This document shows, piece after piece, positions 17,247 through 25,506 of a stretch of DNA of 36,327 nucleotides. The first letter of the stretch is position 1; every line of letters starts with the position of its first letter. Source of the DNA: Porphyromonadaceae bacterium (GTDB lineage: Bacteria > Bacteroidota > Bacteroidia > Bacteroidales > Paludibacteraceae); assembly GCA_012523295.1 (NCBI GenBank), contig JAAYIT010000371.1:1-36327 (forward strand), read 5' to 3'. The notes under the pieces are model-generated. The model ran no database searches. It saw only the letters and a program-made list of their open reading frames with translations, and was not told the DNA's origin. The position numbers and the translations under genes were made by a program.

Positions 17247-19691
17247 CTAATTAATTTTCCACTCAATTACTCCTCCCGATTCAGCGTCCTGTAGTTGTAC
17301 GTCCATTTTGAGTTCTTTTGTAGTAATCGGGTCAAATTCTACGATATTATACTGATCTTTTAATACTGTGTAGGGTGTTCTTGCTTTCACTTCTTCCCAT
17401 TTGTTTCGTGCAGATTTATAATAAAGTTTCCAACTTTTCGGCACTCTGTAATTTCCGTCATAATGATCAAAATCGAGCCAGTAAACCTCAACTTTTGATA
17501 TTTTCTCCGGAGTTTCAAATTCGTAAGCAAGATTAACTGCTGTTCCACGTCTCAACCACCAGTAATGGTATGGTTTTGAAGTATCAGATGAAGTGTTTGG
17601 CTCCCATTGATCGTTTACACCCCAAGCTGACTCTTTGGTTTCTACTGTATCAGAAGCAGTTCCTCTTACGTTTGTTTGGTACATATAAGTTCTAGCTTTT
17701 GAAGCAATGGTTTGTTCAGGTATTACGCGAACTTTAGTAGAATCAACCGGTATCCAAACTACCATTTCATCCCTTCCTCTGTTGTTCCAAACTGAATAAG
17801 GTATAGCTGTAAAAGGTACTTCTTTCGTAAGTTTTTTTTCTCCTTCTTTCACTACTTCAAAACCGTTTCCCCGAATTAAAATCACTCCTCCCAGAGTATC
17901 TTTTTTCTCTATTTCGAAATCTGATATTTCCGGAATGTATTTATTAAAAACATGCTTATCTGATTGATCTTTACCCTCCAGACAATACACAATCGGACCT
18001 CGCTGAATAGCTAATTTTCCAATATCATCCTGAACTTTTTGATGTGCTTTAACCCTCAAGACAGGCATTGGAAATTTTATTTCTACCTCATCTCCTTTTC
18101 GCCATTTCCGGTCTATAGTGATATATCCATTTCTGGATTTATTGCTAAACTTCTTGTTATTTACATGAATTTCAATCGATTCTGGTTTTTTCTGAGTAAA
18201 AGTATATAAATCGGTAGGTACGGGCTGGTTTTTTGCCCAACCCGGAATTCTAAATTTAATAGCAAATTTTTCTTCAACCTCCGGATTTATTTCAAATTTC
18301 ACATCACCTTGCCAAGGATATTCGGTGATTTGCCTGATTGTGGTGAGATTTTTGGGTGTTTCTATTTCAGCTTTTCCTTCTACAAACATATTTACATAAA
18401 TTTCATCTCCTTTTGTAGCATAAGCGTAAAGTGGCACTGACGACATGAAGCGCGTAATATTCCCGGGACAACATGCGCAGCCAAACCACGCTTGTCTTTC
18501 ATGCTGACCCATCGACTCAAGTGGGTTGTCGTAGAAAAACTTATCCCCACTCAGCGAGACACCCGACACAACTCCGTTATAAAGGGCTCGCTCAAGCACA
18601 TCGATGTATTTCGATTCTCCCGTAGAAAGAAACATTCTGTGATTCCAAAACACATTGGCAATCGAAGCACAAGTTTCACAGTAGGCAGTATGATTATGCA
18701 ATTCATAGTTTGGTCCAAAACCCTCACCTTGTGCTCTCGAACCTATTCCACCCGTGATGTAGAGTTTTTTGCTTGACATATTATCCCACAGTCTTTTCAC
18801 TGCTTCAAAAAGCGCTTTATCATGCTGAATCGATGCTACATCGGTAACTCCTGAATACAAGTAAGCAGCTCTAACGGCATGACCTACTATCTCATCTTGC
18901 TGGAGAATCGGCTTATGATCCTGACTATACGCATTCAATTTATGCCCATCTGTTCCTCTGCCCGTTTCATCAATAAAATATCTTGCCATATCTAAATACT
19001 TCTTATCATGAGTCACTTTATACAGTTTCACCAAAGCCATTTCAATAATCGGATGACCTGATGGGACGTGTTTTTGTCCTTCTTTTGGACCAAAAGTTTT
19101 ACAAACTAAATCAGCATTTTTAATGGCGACATCCAACAGGTTTCTTTTATTAGTAGCTTGAAAATGTGCAACAGCAGCTTCATAAAGATGCCCTGAATTG
19201 TAAAGTTCGTGGCTGTTTATTTTTTCCCAACGAGAACTCCCCCACCAGCCGGAAAGCCGTTCGCACTTGTTGGTAACACATGTTGTCAGATAGCCATCAG
19301 ATTCTTGCGCAGCTGCAATCAAACTTATCACACTATCGAGATAAGCATCAAGTTTTGGATCATATTCTACTGCCAATGAATAAGATGCACCTTCAATGAT
19401 TTTATATGGATCTGTATCATCAAAAGAGAAATCACCTTTATGTTCACCTTTGATAAGTCCGCCTGCTAAAGCAAAATTATCGAATCGACCGTTTATTTCG
19501 CTTTGGTGAAAAGCAGATGGTATGGAAACAGTTCTGTTAATAGAAATTCTGGGATGCCAATAGTTATCGGAAAAGTGAACCTTCGTAAATGGCACAGCGT
19601 GGATTTGTTCTTGTGGAGAATTTTTCTTTATACAAAAAGTAAAAGTAACAGAAACAAATATGACGAAAGACAGTAGGATTGTGTTTTTCAT
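17247..19691 (-). CDS. GH127 beta-L-arabinofuranosidase with C-terminal F5/8-type-C-like domain
   Basis: I use the ATG at 19691 (814 aa) because it opens directly into a signal peptide (MKNTILLSFVIFVSVTF). An in-frame ATG at 19727 would add 12 residues before it. The catalytic domain is classical GH127: E339-T-C341 in YCETCASIANVFWNHRM and the pair C407-C408 in FGCACCPGN. These line up with HypBA1 residues E338, C340, C417 (nucleophile) and C418, and E323 aligns with its acid/base. Residues about 700-814 resemble an F5/8-C or galactose-binding fold. The enzyme should cleave terminal beta-L-Araf, as on Hyp-linked arabinosides or rhamnogalacturonan-II. The Cys after the signal (TFTFC) is not a normal lipobox, so I call it secreted to the periplasm. 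Confidence 0.92.
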   Translation of the reverse strand: MKNTILLSFVIFVSVTFTFCIKKNSPQEQIHAVPFTKVHFSDNYWHPRISINRTVSIPSAFHQSEINGRFDNFALAGGLIKGEHKGDFSFDDTDPYKIIEGASYSLAVEYDPKLDAYLDSVISLIAAAQESDGYLTTCVTNKCERLSGWWGSSRWEKINSHELYNSGHLYEAAVAHFQATNKRNLLDVAIKNADLVCKTFGPKEGQKHVPSGHPIIEMALVKLYKVTHDKKYLDMARYFIDETGRGTDGHKLNAYSQDHKPILQQDEIVGHAVRAAYLYSGVTDVASIQHDKALFEAVKRLWDNMSSKKLYITGGIGSRAQGEGFGPNYELHNHTAYCETCASIANVFWNHRMFLSTGESKYIDVLERALYNGVVSGVSLSGDKFFYDNPLESMGQHERQAWFGCACCPGNITRFMSSVPLYAYATKGDEIYVNMFVEGKAEIETPKNLTTIRQITEYPWQGDVKFEINPEVEEKFAIKFRIPGWAKNQPVPTDLYTFTQKKPESIEIHVNNKKFSNKSRNGYITIDRKWRKGDEVEIKFPMPVLRVKAHQKVQDDIGKLAIQRGPIVYCLEGKDQSDKHVFNKYIPEISDFEIEKKDTLGGVILIRGNGFEVVKEGEKKLTKEVPFTAIPYSVWNNRGRDEMVVWIPVDSTKVRVIPEQTIASKARTYMYQTNVRGTASDTVETKESAWGVNDQWEPNTSSDTSKPYHYWWLRRGTAVNLAYEFETPEKISKVEVYWLDFDHYDGNYRVPKSWKLYYKSARNKWEEVKARTPYTVLKDQYNIVEFDPITTKELKMDVQLQDAESGGVIEWKIN

Positions 19692-19807
19692 TTTGAATGG
19701 ATTTAGTCGGTTAACAAGTAAAAACACGTTTGCAAATTTTATATTAAACTTGTAATCTGAATGACAGAATTATCTTTTTTTAATAGCAAATTAGTCGAAG
19801 CAGAGAA

Positions 19808-21040
19808 TCAATTAATTGGAGATAAACGAACCATTAATACCCCATGTTTTGGAATCTTATATTTTAAGTTTGTTTGGGTTGTTCCAATATTTTTGTGAGC
19901 CCATAAATCTCGAACTGAATACTCTTTTTTTCTTAAATCTATTTCTCGGGCAAAATACATCGTGTTTTTTGTCCAGTTATAATCCAAATCCCATTCTGAG
20001 TCATTTCTATTTAGAAAACATAAAGCAATTTCGCCGTTTTCAAGCGGTTTTGCCCAAATTTCTTGTTTGCCCATATCCATAAACCGTATTGCTTGTTTTC
20101 CTAATTTGTCCTGATTAACACGTATCACTTCTTTATTTGTAAGTATTTCAACAGTTTCATCACTCATGTTTCTCAGGTCATTTCCGGCCATTAGAGGTGC
20201 AGCGAGCATGCACCACATTGAAAAATGGGTGATGTACTCATCTTTTGTCATTCCTCCATTGCCCACTTCCAACATTTCCGCATCATTCCAGTGCCCCGGG
20301 CCTGCATATTCATGCAGATCTGCCATCACGTCAATTATATTGAGCACACCTACTCCACCCCAATCAAACTTACAATTGTAACAATCGCGAATATCGGGAG
20401 TGATTCTCCATAAATGTCCAATCCCTTTCGCCCATTTCCATGGCTCATTTTCTCCCCATTCGCATATACTAAATACGATTGGTCTCCCACAGGCTTTGAG
20501 TGCATCACTCATGGTTTTATATGCGGCTTTTGCGTTTTGCTCTTCGTTATAGCACCAGTCATATTTCAAATAATCAATACCCCATTTGGCATATTGTTGG
20601 GCATCCTGAAACTGGTGCCCTCTACTACCGGGCCTTCTTTGACACGTCAATGAACCTGCACAAGAGTAAATACCAATTTTAAGTCCTTTTGAATGAATAT
20701 AATCGGCAAGAAATTTTATTCCTTTCGGAAAATTGACTGAATCTACAACAATATTATTGTTATCATCACGTCCAACTTGCCAACAATCATCCAAAACGAT
20801 GTATTGATATCCTGCCTCTTTCATCCCGGAACTAACCATTGCATCCGCTATCTCCATTATTATTTTTTCATTTATATTGCAACCGAAAATATTCCAGCTA
20901 TTCCATCCCATTGGAGGAGTAGGTGCTAATGAAAGAAATACGGAATCAGGATTACTATCTTTTACAGGTGAGGCGGATTGAGCAGAAATATACAAACTGC
21001 TCAACAACAAGTATAGAAAAGGAACAATAAATCGTTTCAT
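19808..21040 (-). CDS. GH27 family alpha-galactosidase or beta-L-arabinopyranosidase
   Basis: The 410-aa protein has a Sec signal peptide (cleavage near ISAQS, residue 21) and a single TIM-barrel GH27 domain plus a short beta tail, a typical length. Motifs are TPPMGWNSWN, LDDCW (D84-D85), the nucleophile D161 in YLKYDWC, and probably acid/base D216 in RITPDI. The motif that is usually NDPDML reads NDAEML (252-257), a change close to the sugar-binding pocket. GH27 covers alpha-galactosidase, alpha-N-acetylgalactosaminidase and beta-L-arabinopyranosidase. Alpha-galactosidase or beta-L-arabinopyranosidase fits this PUL. It is the first gene of the operon and 116 bp precede the GH127 start. Confidence 0.88.
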   Translation of the reverse strand: MKRFIVPFLYLLLSSLYISAQSASPVKDSNPDSVFLSLAPTPPMGWNSWNIFGCNINEKIIMEIADAMVSSGMKEAGYQYIVLDDCWQVGRDDNNNIVVDSVNFPKGIKFLADYIHSKGLKIGIYSCAGSLTCQRRPGSRGHQFQDAQQYAKWGIDYLKYDWCYNEEQNAKAAYKTMSDALKACGRPIVFSICEWGENEPWKWAKGIGHLWRITPDIRDCYNCKFDWGGVGVLNIIDVMADLHEYAGPGHWNDAEMLEVGNGGMTKDEYITHFSMWCMLAAPLMAGNDLRNMSDETVEILTNKEVIRVNQDKLGKQAIRFMDMGKQEIWAKPLENGEIALCFLNRNDSEWDLDYNWTKNTMYFAREIDLRKKEYSVRDLWAHKNIGTTQTNLKYKIPKHGVLMVRLSPIN

Positions 21041-21094
21041 CTTATTACGTATCGGATATTAACTATTAAGGAAATTTGTCAACGACAAACAAAC

Positions 21095-21158
21095 TGGAAA
21101 CACGCAATTATCATTCTCTTTATCTTTTTAGATTTTGGGAAAATGGTTGTTTCACGTT
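21095..21158 (-). repeat. Dispersed hairpin element, copy C, in the probable PUL leader
   Basis: On the minus strand the element reads TGAAACAACCATTT, about 25 bases of A-rich spacer, then GAATGATAATTGCGTGTTTCCA written in two parts (GAATGATAATT and GCGTGTTTCCA). Copy B has TGAAACAGCCATTT and AATGATTAATGGCGTGTTCCA in the same order. The outer stem TGAAACA/TGTTTCCA still pairs. The element begins about 30 bases after a weak -7 box (21191-21184) and lies inside the likely 5' leader of the PUL mRNA. It is more diverged than copies A and B. Confidence 0.5.
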
Positions 21159-21183
21159 ATCAGATTTTAAGTATTGCAAATTT

Positions 21184-21191
21184 CGGAAATA
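21184..21191 (-). promoter_or_regulatory. Weak -7 box candidate for the PUL operon
   Basis: The minus strand reads TATTTCCG, a partial match to the Bacteroidales -7 consensus TAnnTTTG. It sits 16 bases after the inner HTCS-type repeat at 21222-21208, about the same distance seen on the opposite side (15 bases to TAATTTTG). A poor core promoter is expected when an activator is required. The leader to the GH27 start codon would be about 140 bases. Confidence 0.35.
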
Positions 21192-21207
21192 CTTATCCGT
21201 TTGTTTG

Positions 21208-21243
21208 GAAAAATAGTCTAAATGCATCCAATAATAATCCAAA
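21208..21243 (-). promoter_or_regulatory. Candidate HTCS operator, minus-facing direct-repeat pair
   Basis: On the minus strand two repeats lie exactly 21 bases apart: TTTGGATTATTATTG (21243-21229) and TTTAGACTATTTTTC (21222-21208). They mirror the plus-facing pair at 21301-21336. A 21-base period puts both on the same face of the helix, as expected for an AraC-type DNA-binding domain working as a dimer. The pair points to the PUL operon, ending about 168 bases before the GH27 start codon. Confidence 0.6.
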
Positions 21244-21300
21244 AAACAAAAAAAAATGAAAATCAGATTGTTCGCTAACAATCAGCACATTACACCACAA

Positions 21301-21336
21301 TTTAGATTATTCTACTATCTTTTTAGACTATTTTGC
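21301..21336 (+). promoter_or_regulatory. Candidate HTCS operator, plus-facing direct-repeat pair
   Basis: Two repeats lie 21 bases apart: TTTAGATTATTCTAC (21301-21315) and TTTAGACTATTTTGC (21322-21336), with 11 of 15 bases identical between them. The second is identical at 14 of 15 bases to the minus-strand repeat at 21222-21208. The pair faces the HTCS gene, so autoregulation is likely if the HTCS is the binding protein. Confidence 0.6.
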
Positions 21337-21351
21337 TACCGGTTCAAGTGA

Positions 21352-21359
21352 TAATTTTG
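21352..21359 (+). promoter_or_regulatory. -7 box candidate for the HTCS gene
   Basis: TAATTTTG fits the Bacteroidales -7 consensus TAnnTTTG and lies 45 bases before the HTCS start codon. A TTTG at 21332-21335 could serve as -33 element, but the 16-base spacing is short. It overlaps the inner repeat of the plus-facing operator pair. Confidence 0.4.
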
Positions 21360-21403
21360 TAATATTGTACTTTATTTGATTTTTATACTCCGACTCAAAA
21401 AAA

Positions 21404-24400
21404 ATGAAAAAATATTTTCACATAACACTTTTATTATATGTCAGTATAAATATTTGCAATGCCGAGAATTTTAATTTCAGGCATTATAAAGCCGAAAACG
21501 GGTTAAACAGCAACTCGGTAAACAGCATTTTGCAAGATAAATTCGGATTTATTTGGATTGGAACAGAGCGTGGATTGAACAGGTACGATGGATTTATATT
21601 CCGCTCGTTTTACATTGAAAAGAAAGAGAGCAAAACCATTTTCAATTCATTGGTTTCAGCACTTTTTGAATCGAGAAATGGAGAAATATGGATAGGTTCA
21701 GATGATGGTATCTATATTTTTAATCAAAAAAACGAAAAAATAACCCGTTTTCAAGCAAAAGCCGATGACGTCGAAATTTCCACTCTCGTGAATGAAATAA
21801 AAGAAGATAAATCCGGTAACATTTGGATTTCTACATACGGACAAGGGGTATTTAGATATAAAACAGAAACAGCAGAATTGGTACAATACAGAGTCGCTCT
21901 CAATGGCAAAACTCCTACCACTTATGATTTTCTTAATACGATTTTCGTAGATCACGCAAATCGTATCTGGGCTGCTCCAAATTCTGTAAACTGCCCGATC
22001 TTACTTTTCAATCACTCGAAAAACACTTTTGAGAAATTTGAATTGAAATCTGAGACTTCAGGATTGACCGTCTATAAAATGTTTGAAGATTCTTACAGAA
22101 ATTTGTGGTTGGGGACATGGGATAAAGGTATTTGTAAGTTAAGTATCAATGATAGAAATGTTCAGTCTTTCCTTTCTCCAAAAGAAAAAAATGGAATTTT
22201 ACATATTCATGATATTGCCGAATACTCGGCAAACAAACTGCTTATAGGATCAGATGATGGGTTAAGTTTATTCAACACAAAAGACGGTTCTCATCAACTG
22301 TTTACTTCAAGTGAAGTGGATTATTCTGCAATTTCAGACAAATTTATTTATCCGATCTTAAAAGATAAAGAAGGTGGAATTTGGATCGGGACATACTATG
22401 GTGGAATTAATTATATTTCTCCAAGCAGTGGTTTTTTTGAACGTTATACCCATTCTAAATACTTTAATTCGGTTAACGGGAATGTAATCGGGAATTTTGC
22501 TGAAGATAAAAACGGAAACATTTGGATAGCTTCTGACGATGGCGGATTGAATTATTTTAATACAAAAAGTAAAAAATTCACTTCGTACACCCCGGATCAA
22601 ACAAAAAATAGCCTTTCATACCACAATGTACATGCTCTTTGCGTGGATGATGATAAGCTTTGGATAGGAACTTACTCAGGTGGAATAAATGTATTCGACT
22701 CAAAAACAGGAAAATTCAAACTATACAGCTCCGATGCATCCAATCCCAAAACATTAGACGGAAATAGCTCGTATTCAATCTTTAAGGATATGAACGACCA
22801 ACTTTGGATAGCAAGTATGACCGGAATTAATCTATACAATAGAGAAACAGATGATTTTGTAAGAGTTAAACAATTCAACACAACAACTATCGACATAAAA
22901 CAAGACAAAAAAGGCTGGTTATGGTTTGCTACGTTGACTAAAGGTCTTTATAAATACAATCAAAAAACGAATCAATGGAAGAACTATTTATTCTCAACCA
23001 ATGGAAAGCAAACCGAATCGATGCATATTCTCAACTGTATTTTTTTTGATTCGAAAGACAGATTGTGGGTTGGTGGTGCCAATGGACTATTTGAATATGA
23101 TTATAAGCAGGATAGATTCAATCATATTAAACTGGATGTTCCGAGCAACAATATATGTTGGATTACCGAAGACAGAAATGACCTTTGGCTTACCACTTCT
23201 AAAGGTTTGATCCGCTACAATACGATAAGTAATACGCACCAGGTATTTACAAAAAGCGATGGATTGGTAGATGACCAGTTTTTACCAAATTCGGGATTAA
23301 AAAGTTCAACAGGCGAAATATATATCGGGACTGCCAGCGGATTTAACGTATTTCATCCAAAAAACACGAGTATAAACAGGAATATCCCGGTCGTAGCAAT
23401 TACCGATATTGATATTTTCAACCGAAGACTTGAAGTAAACCCAAAAGGGACTCTAAAGCAGTCATTACAACACACGGAAAGAATTGACTTATCTCACAAA
23501 GAAAATGTTTTCACGATCAGCTTTGTAGCTTTAAGCTATACGACTCCCGAAAAAAACCAATATGCATACAAATTAGAAGGATTTGACAGAGAGTGGAATT
23601 ATGTTAACAGACAAAATAATGCCACCTACACTAATCTCGGGGCAGGAAGATATGTATTTAGAGTGAAAGCTTCAAATGGGGATGGAATTTGGAATGAAAA
23701 CGGCACATCGTTAATTATCGTGAAACACCCTCCATTTTGGTTCAACACGTTTTTCAAAATTCTCTATGTAGTATTAGGCGGGTTGATTCTTTTTTATATT
23801 ATCAATAAATATAGGAAAAATACGGAAAGAAAACATTCGGAAAAAATAAAAATATTGAATCAGGAAAAGGAGAAAGAGTTGTATAACGCAAAAATTGAGT
23901 TTTTCACAATGATTGCTCATGAAATCCGAACTCCTGTATCGTTAATAATTGGACCTTTGGAAAAAATACTATCCAACAATACAGAAGTAACGGAATCTAT
24001 CTTGACCGATCTGAATATTATCGATAGAAACAGCCAACGGTTACTTTGCTTAATCAATCAATTGCTCGATTTTAGAAAAATTGAACAAGGCAGCATTTCA
24101 TTAAATTTCTCAAAGCAAAATATCTACCAGTTGCTTAAAAATATTTCCGACCGTTTCAAACCTACAATGGAGCGAAAAATGATAAGTTTTAATCTCGACT
24201 GTGTAGATAAAAAGTCTGAAATAATTGTTGATTCTGAGGCAATTACAAAAATTATCAGCAATTTATTGGCAAATGCAATCAAATTTACTAAGAATCAAAT
24301 CAACTTAATTTGCTTTTCGCTACCGACTGAAAACTCTATAATAATTAAAATTTCCGATAACGGACCCGGAATCTCAGACTCAGAAAAGAATAAGATTTTC

Positions 24401-25426
24401 AAACCGTTTTATCAGATAGAAGAGGAACAAAAACGAGGTACCGGCATTGGACTTTCCATTGTAAAGAGTTTAGTAGAAGCACATGGTGGAAGCATAAGTG
24501 TATCAGACACTTACCCCAAAGGTTCAGTTTTCACGGTTAACCTCCCTCTTACGAACAAAGAAAGTGTAATTATTTCGGAAGAAAAAGAAAATGAAGAGAA
24601 AGTCTGGGAAGAAAATCTGCTTAATAATCAAAAAACAAGTGAAATGAAGTTAAGTCGAGACACTTCTTTACCCGTTCTGTTAATTGTGGAAGACAATAAA
24701 GATTTACGGAATTTTTTATATGATAATTTTATAGACGATTATGTGGTTCACACTGCTGCGAATGGAATAGAAGGACTTGAAATTTTGAAACAAAACGATG
24801 TCAATCTGATAATTAGCGACCTAATGATGCCAAAAATGGATGGACTGGAATTGTGCAAGGAAGTGAGGTCTAATATTCTCTGGAGCCACGTCCCGTTTGT
24901 CCTGCTTACGGCAAAAAACGATATGGAATCCAAGATTGACAGCCTGAACTTTGGTGCTGATTCTTACATTGTTAAGCCATTTTCACTTGATTACCTAAAA
25001 GCTCAAATCAACAACTTAATTGAATCGAGAACCATGCTGAGAAAGAGGTTCGCTGAGTTGCCTTTTGTCCCATTAAAAAGTGTGGCAAGTAATTTGGCTG
25101 ATGATAAATTTCTTTCAAAAATGAACTCGATAATTGAGAATAACATTTCAAATATAGATTTTTCTATCGACAAACTTGCCGAGCAACTGAATATTAGCCG
25201 TTCCGGATTATTTGCAAAAATAAAAATGCTGACAGATGTAACTCCAAATGAGCTTATTATCCTAATTCGACTTAAAAAAGCTGCCGAATTATTGGCACAA
25301 AACAAATATAGAGTCAATGAAGTCGCTTATATGGTCGGTTTTAACAATCCATCTTATTTTACAAAATGTTTTCAAAAACAATTTGGAATCAGACCCGGAG
25401 AATATGTTCATATTGAGCACAATTAA
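21404..25426 (+). CDS. Hybrid two-component system sensor-regulator (HTCS) of the PUL
   Basis: The 1340-aa protein joins a sensor kinase and a transcription factor in one chain. After a signal peptide (cleavage near CNA, residue 20), about a dozen Reg_prop propeller repeats of the IWIGT/LWIGS type form a periplasmic two-propeller sensor. A Y_Y_Y domain follows (ending near residue 775), then one membrane helix (about 783-803). Inside the cell come a HisKA domain with H839 (HEIRTP), a HATPase (N box near NLLANAIKF, DNGPGI and GTGIGLSIVKSL), a receiver domain with phospho-acceptor D1139 (ISDLMMPKMDG) and a C-terminal AraC-type helix-turn-helix pair. HTCS proteins bind a PUL-derived oligosaccharide and activate the adjacent operon. 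It is transcribed divergently from that operon. Confidence 0.95.
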   Translation: MKKYFHITLLLYVSINICNAENFNFRHYKAENGLNSNSVNSILQDKFGFIWIGTERGLNRYDGFIFRSFYIEKKESKTIFNSLVSALFESRNGEIWIGSDDGIYIFNQKNEKITRFQAKADDVEISTLVNEIKEDKSGNIWISTYGQGVFRYKTETAELVQYRVALNGKTPTTYDFLNTIFVDHANRIWAAPNSVNCPILLFNHSKNTFEKFELKSETSGLTVYKMFEDSYRNLWLGTWDKGICKLSINDRNVQSFLSPKEKNGILHIHDIAEYSANKLLIGSDDGLSLFNTKDGSHQLFTSSEVDYSAISDKFIYPILKDKEGGIWIGTYYGGINYISPSSGFFERYTHSKYFNSVNGNVIGNFAEDKNGNIWIASDDGGLNYFNTKSKKFTSYTPDQTKNSLSYHNVHALCVDDDKLWIGTYSGGINVFDSKTGKFKLYSSDASNPKTLDGNSSYSIFKDMNDQLWIASMTGINLYNRETDDFVRVKQFNTTTIDIKQDKKGWLWFATLTKGLYKYNQKTNQWKNYLFSTNGKQTESMHILNCIFFDSKDRLWVGGANGLFEYDYKQDRFNHIKLDVPSNNICWITEDRNDLWLTTSKGLIRYNTISNTHQVFTKSDGLVDDQFLPNSGLKSSTGEIYIGTASGFNVFHPKNTSINRNIPVVAITDIDIFNRRLEVNPKGTLKQSLQHTERIDLSHKENVFTISFVALSYTTPEKNQYAYKLEGFDREWNYVNRQNNATYTNLGAGRYVFRVKASNGDGIWNENGTSLIIVKHPPFWFNTFFKILYVVLGGLILFYIINKYRKNTERKHSEKIKILNQEKEKELYNAKIEFFTMIAHEIRTPVSLIIGPLEKILSNNTEVTESILTDLNIIDRNSQRLLCLINQLLDFRKIEQGSISLNFSKQNIYQLLKNISDRFKPTMERKMISFNLDCVDKKSEIIVDSEAITKIISNLLANAIKFTKNQINLICFSLPTENSIIIKISDNGPGISDSEKNKIFKPFYQIEEEQKRGTGIGLSIVKSLVEAHGGSISVSDTYPKGSVFTVNLPLTNKESVIISEEKENEEKVWEENLLNNQKTSEMKLSRDTSLPVLLIVEDNKDLRNFLYDNFIDDYVVHTAANGIEGLEILKQNDVNLIISDLMMPKMDGLELCKEVRSNILWSHVPFVLLTAKNDMESKIDSLNFGADSYIVKPFSLDYLKAQINNLIESRTMLRKRFAELPFVPLKSVASNLADDKFLSKMNSIIENNISNIDFSIDKLAEQLNISRSGLFAKIKMLTDVTPNELIILIRLKKAAELLAQNKYRVNEVAYMVGFNNPSYFTKCFQKQFGIRPGEYVHIEHN

Positions 25427-25506
25427 AAGAAAAACATGTGCTCACCCAAATATTATCTCAACATAAAATGTGAGTGTAAAATTATGGAATCCTACTATCT
25501 CCTCTT

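Noticed and set aside
19632-19691. Possible lipobox in the GH127 signal peptide
   Set aside because: The residue before Cys is Phe; a lipobox needs Gly, Ala or Ser there.
21127-21141. TTTAGATTTTGGGAA resembles the HTCS repeat
   Set aside because: The match stops after eight bases and there is no 21-base partner.
25427-25506. CTCAC/GTGAG as a terminator between the convergent HTCS and MG2-like genes
   Set aside because: Five base pairs around a loop of about 30 bases with no U tract is too weak to call.
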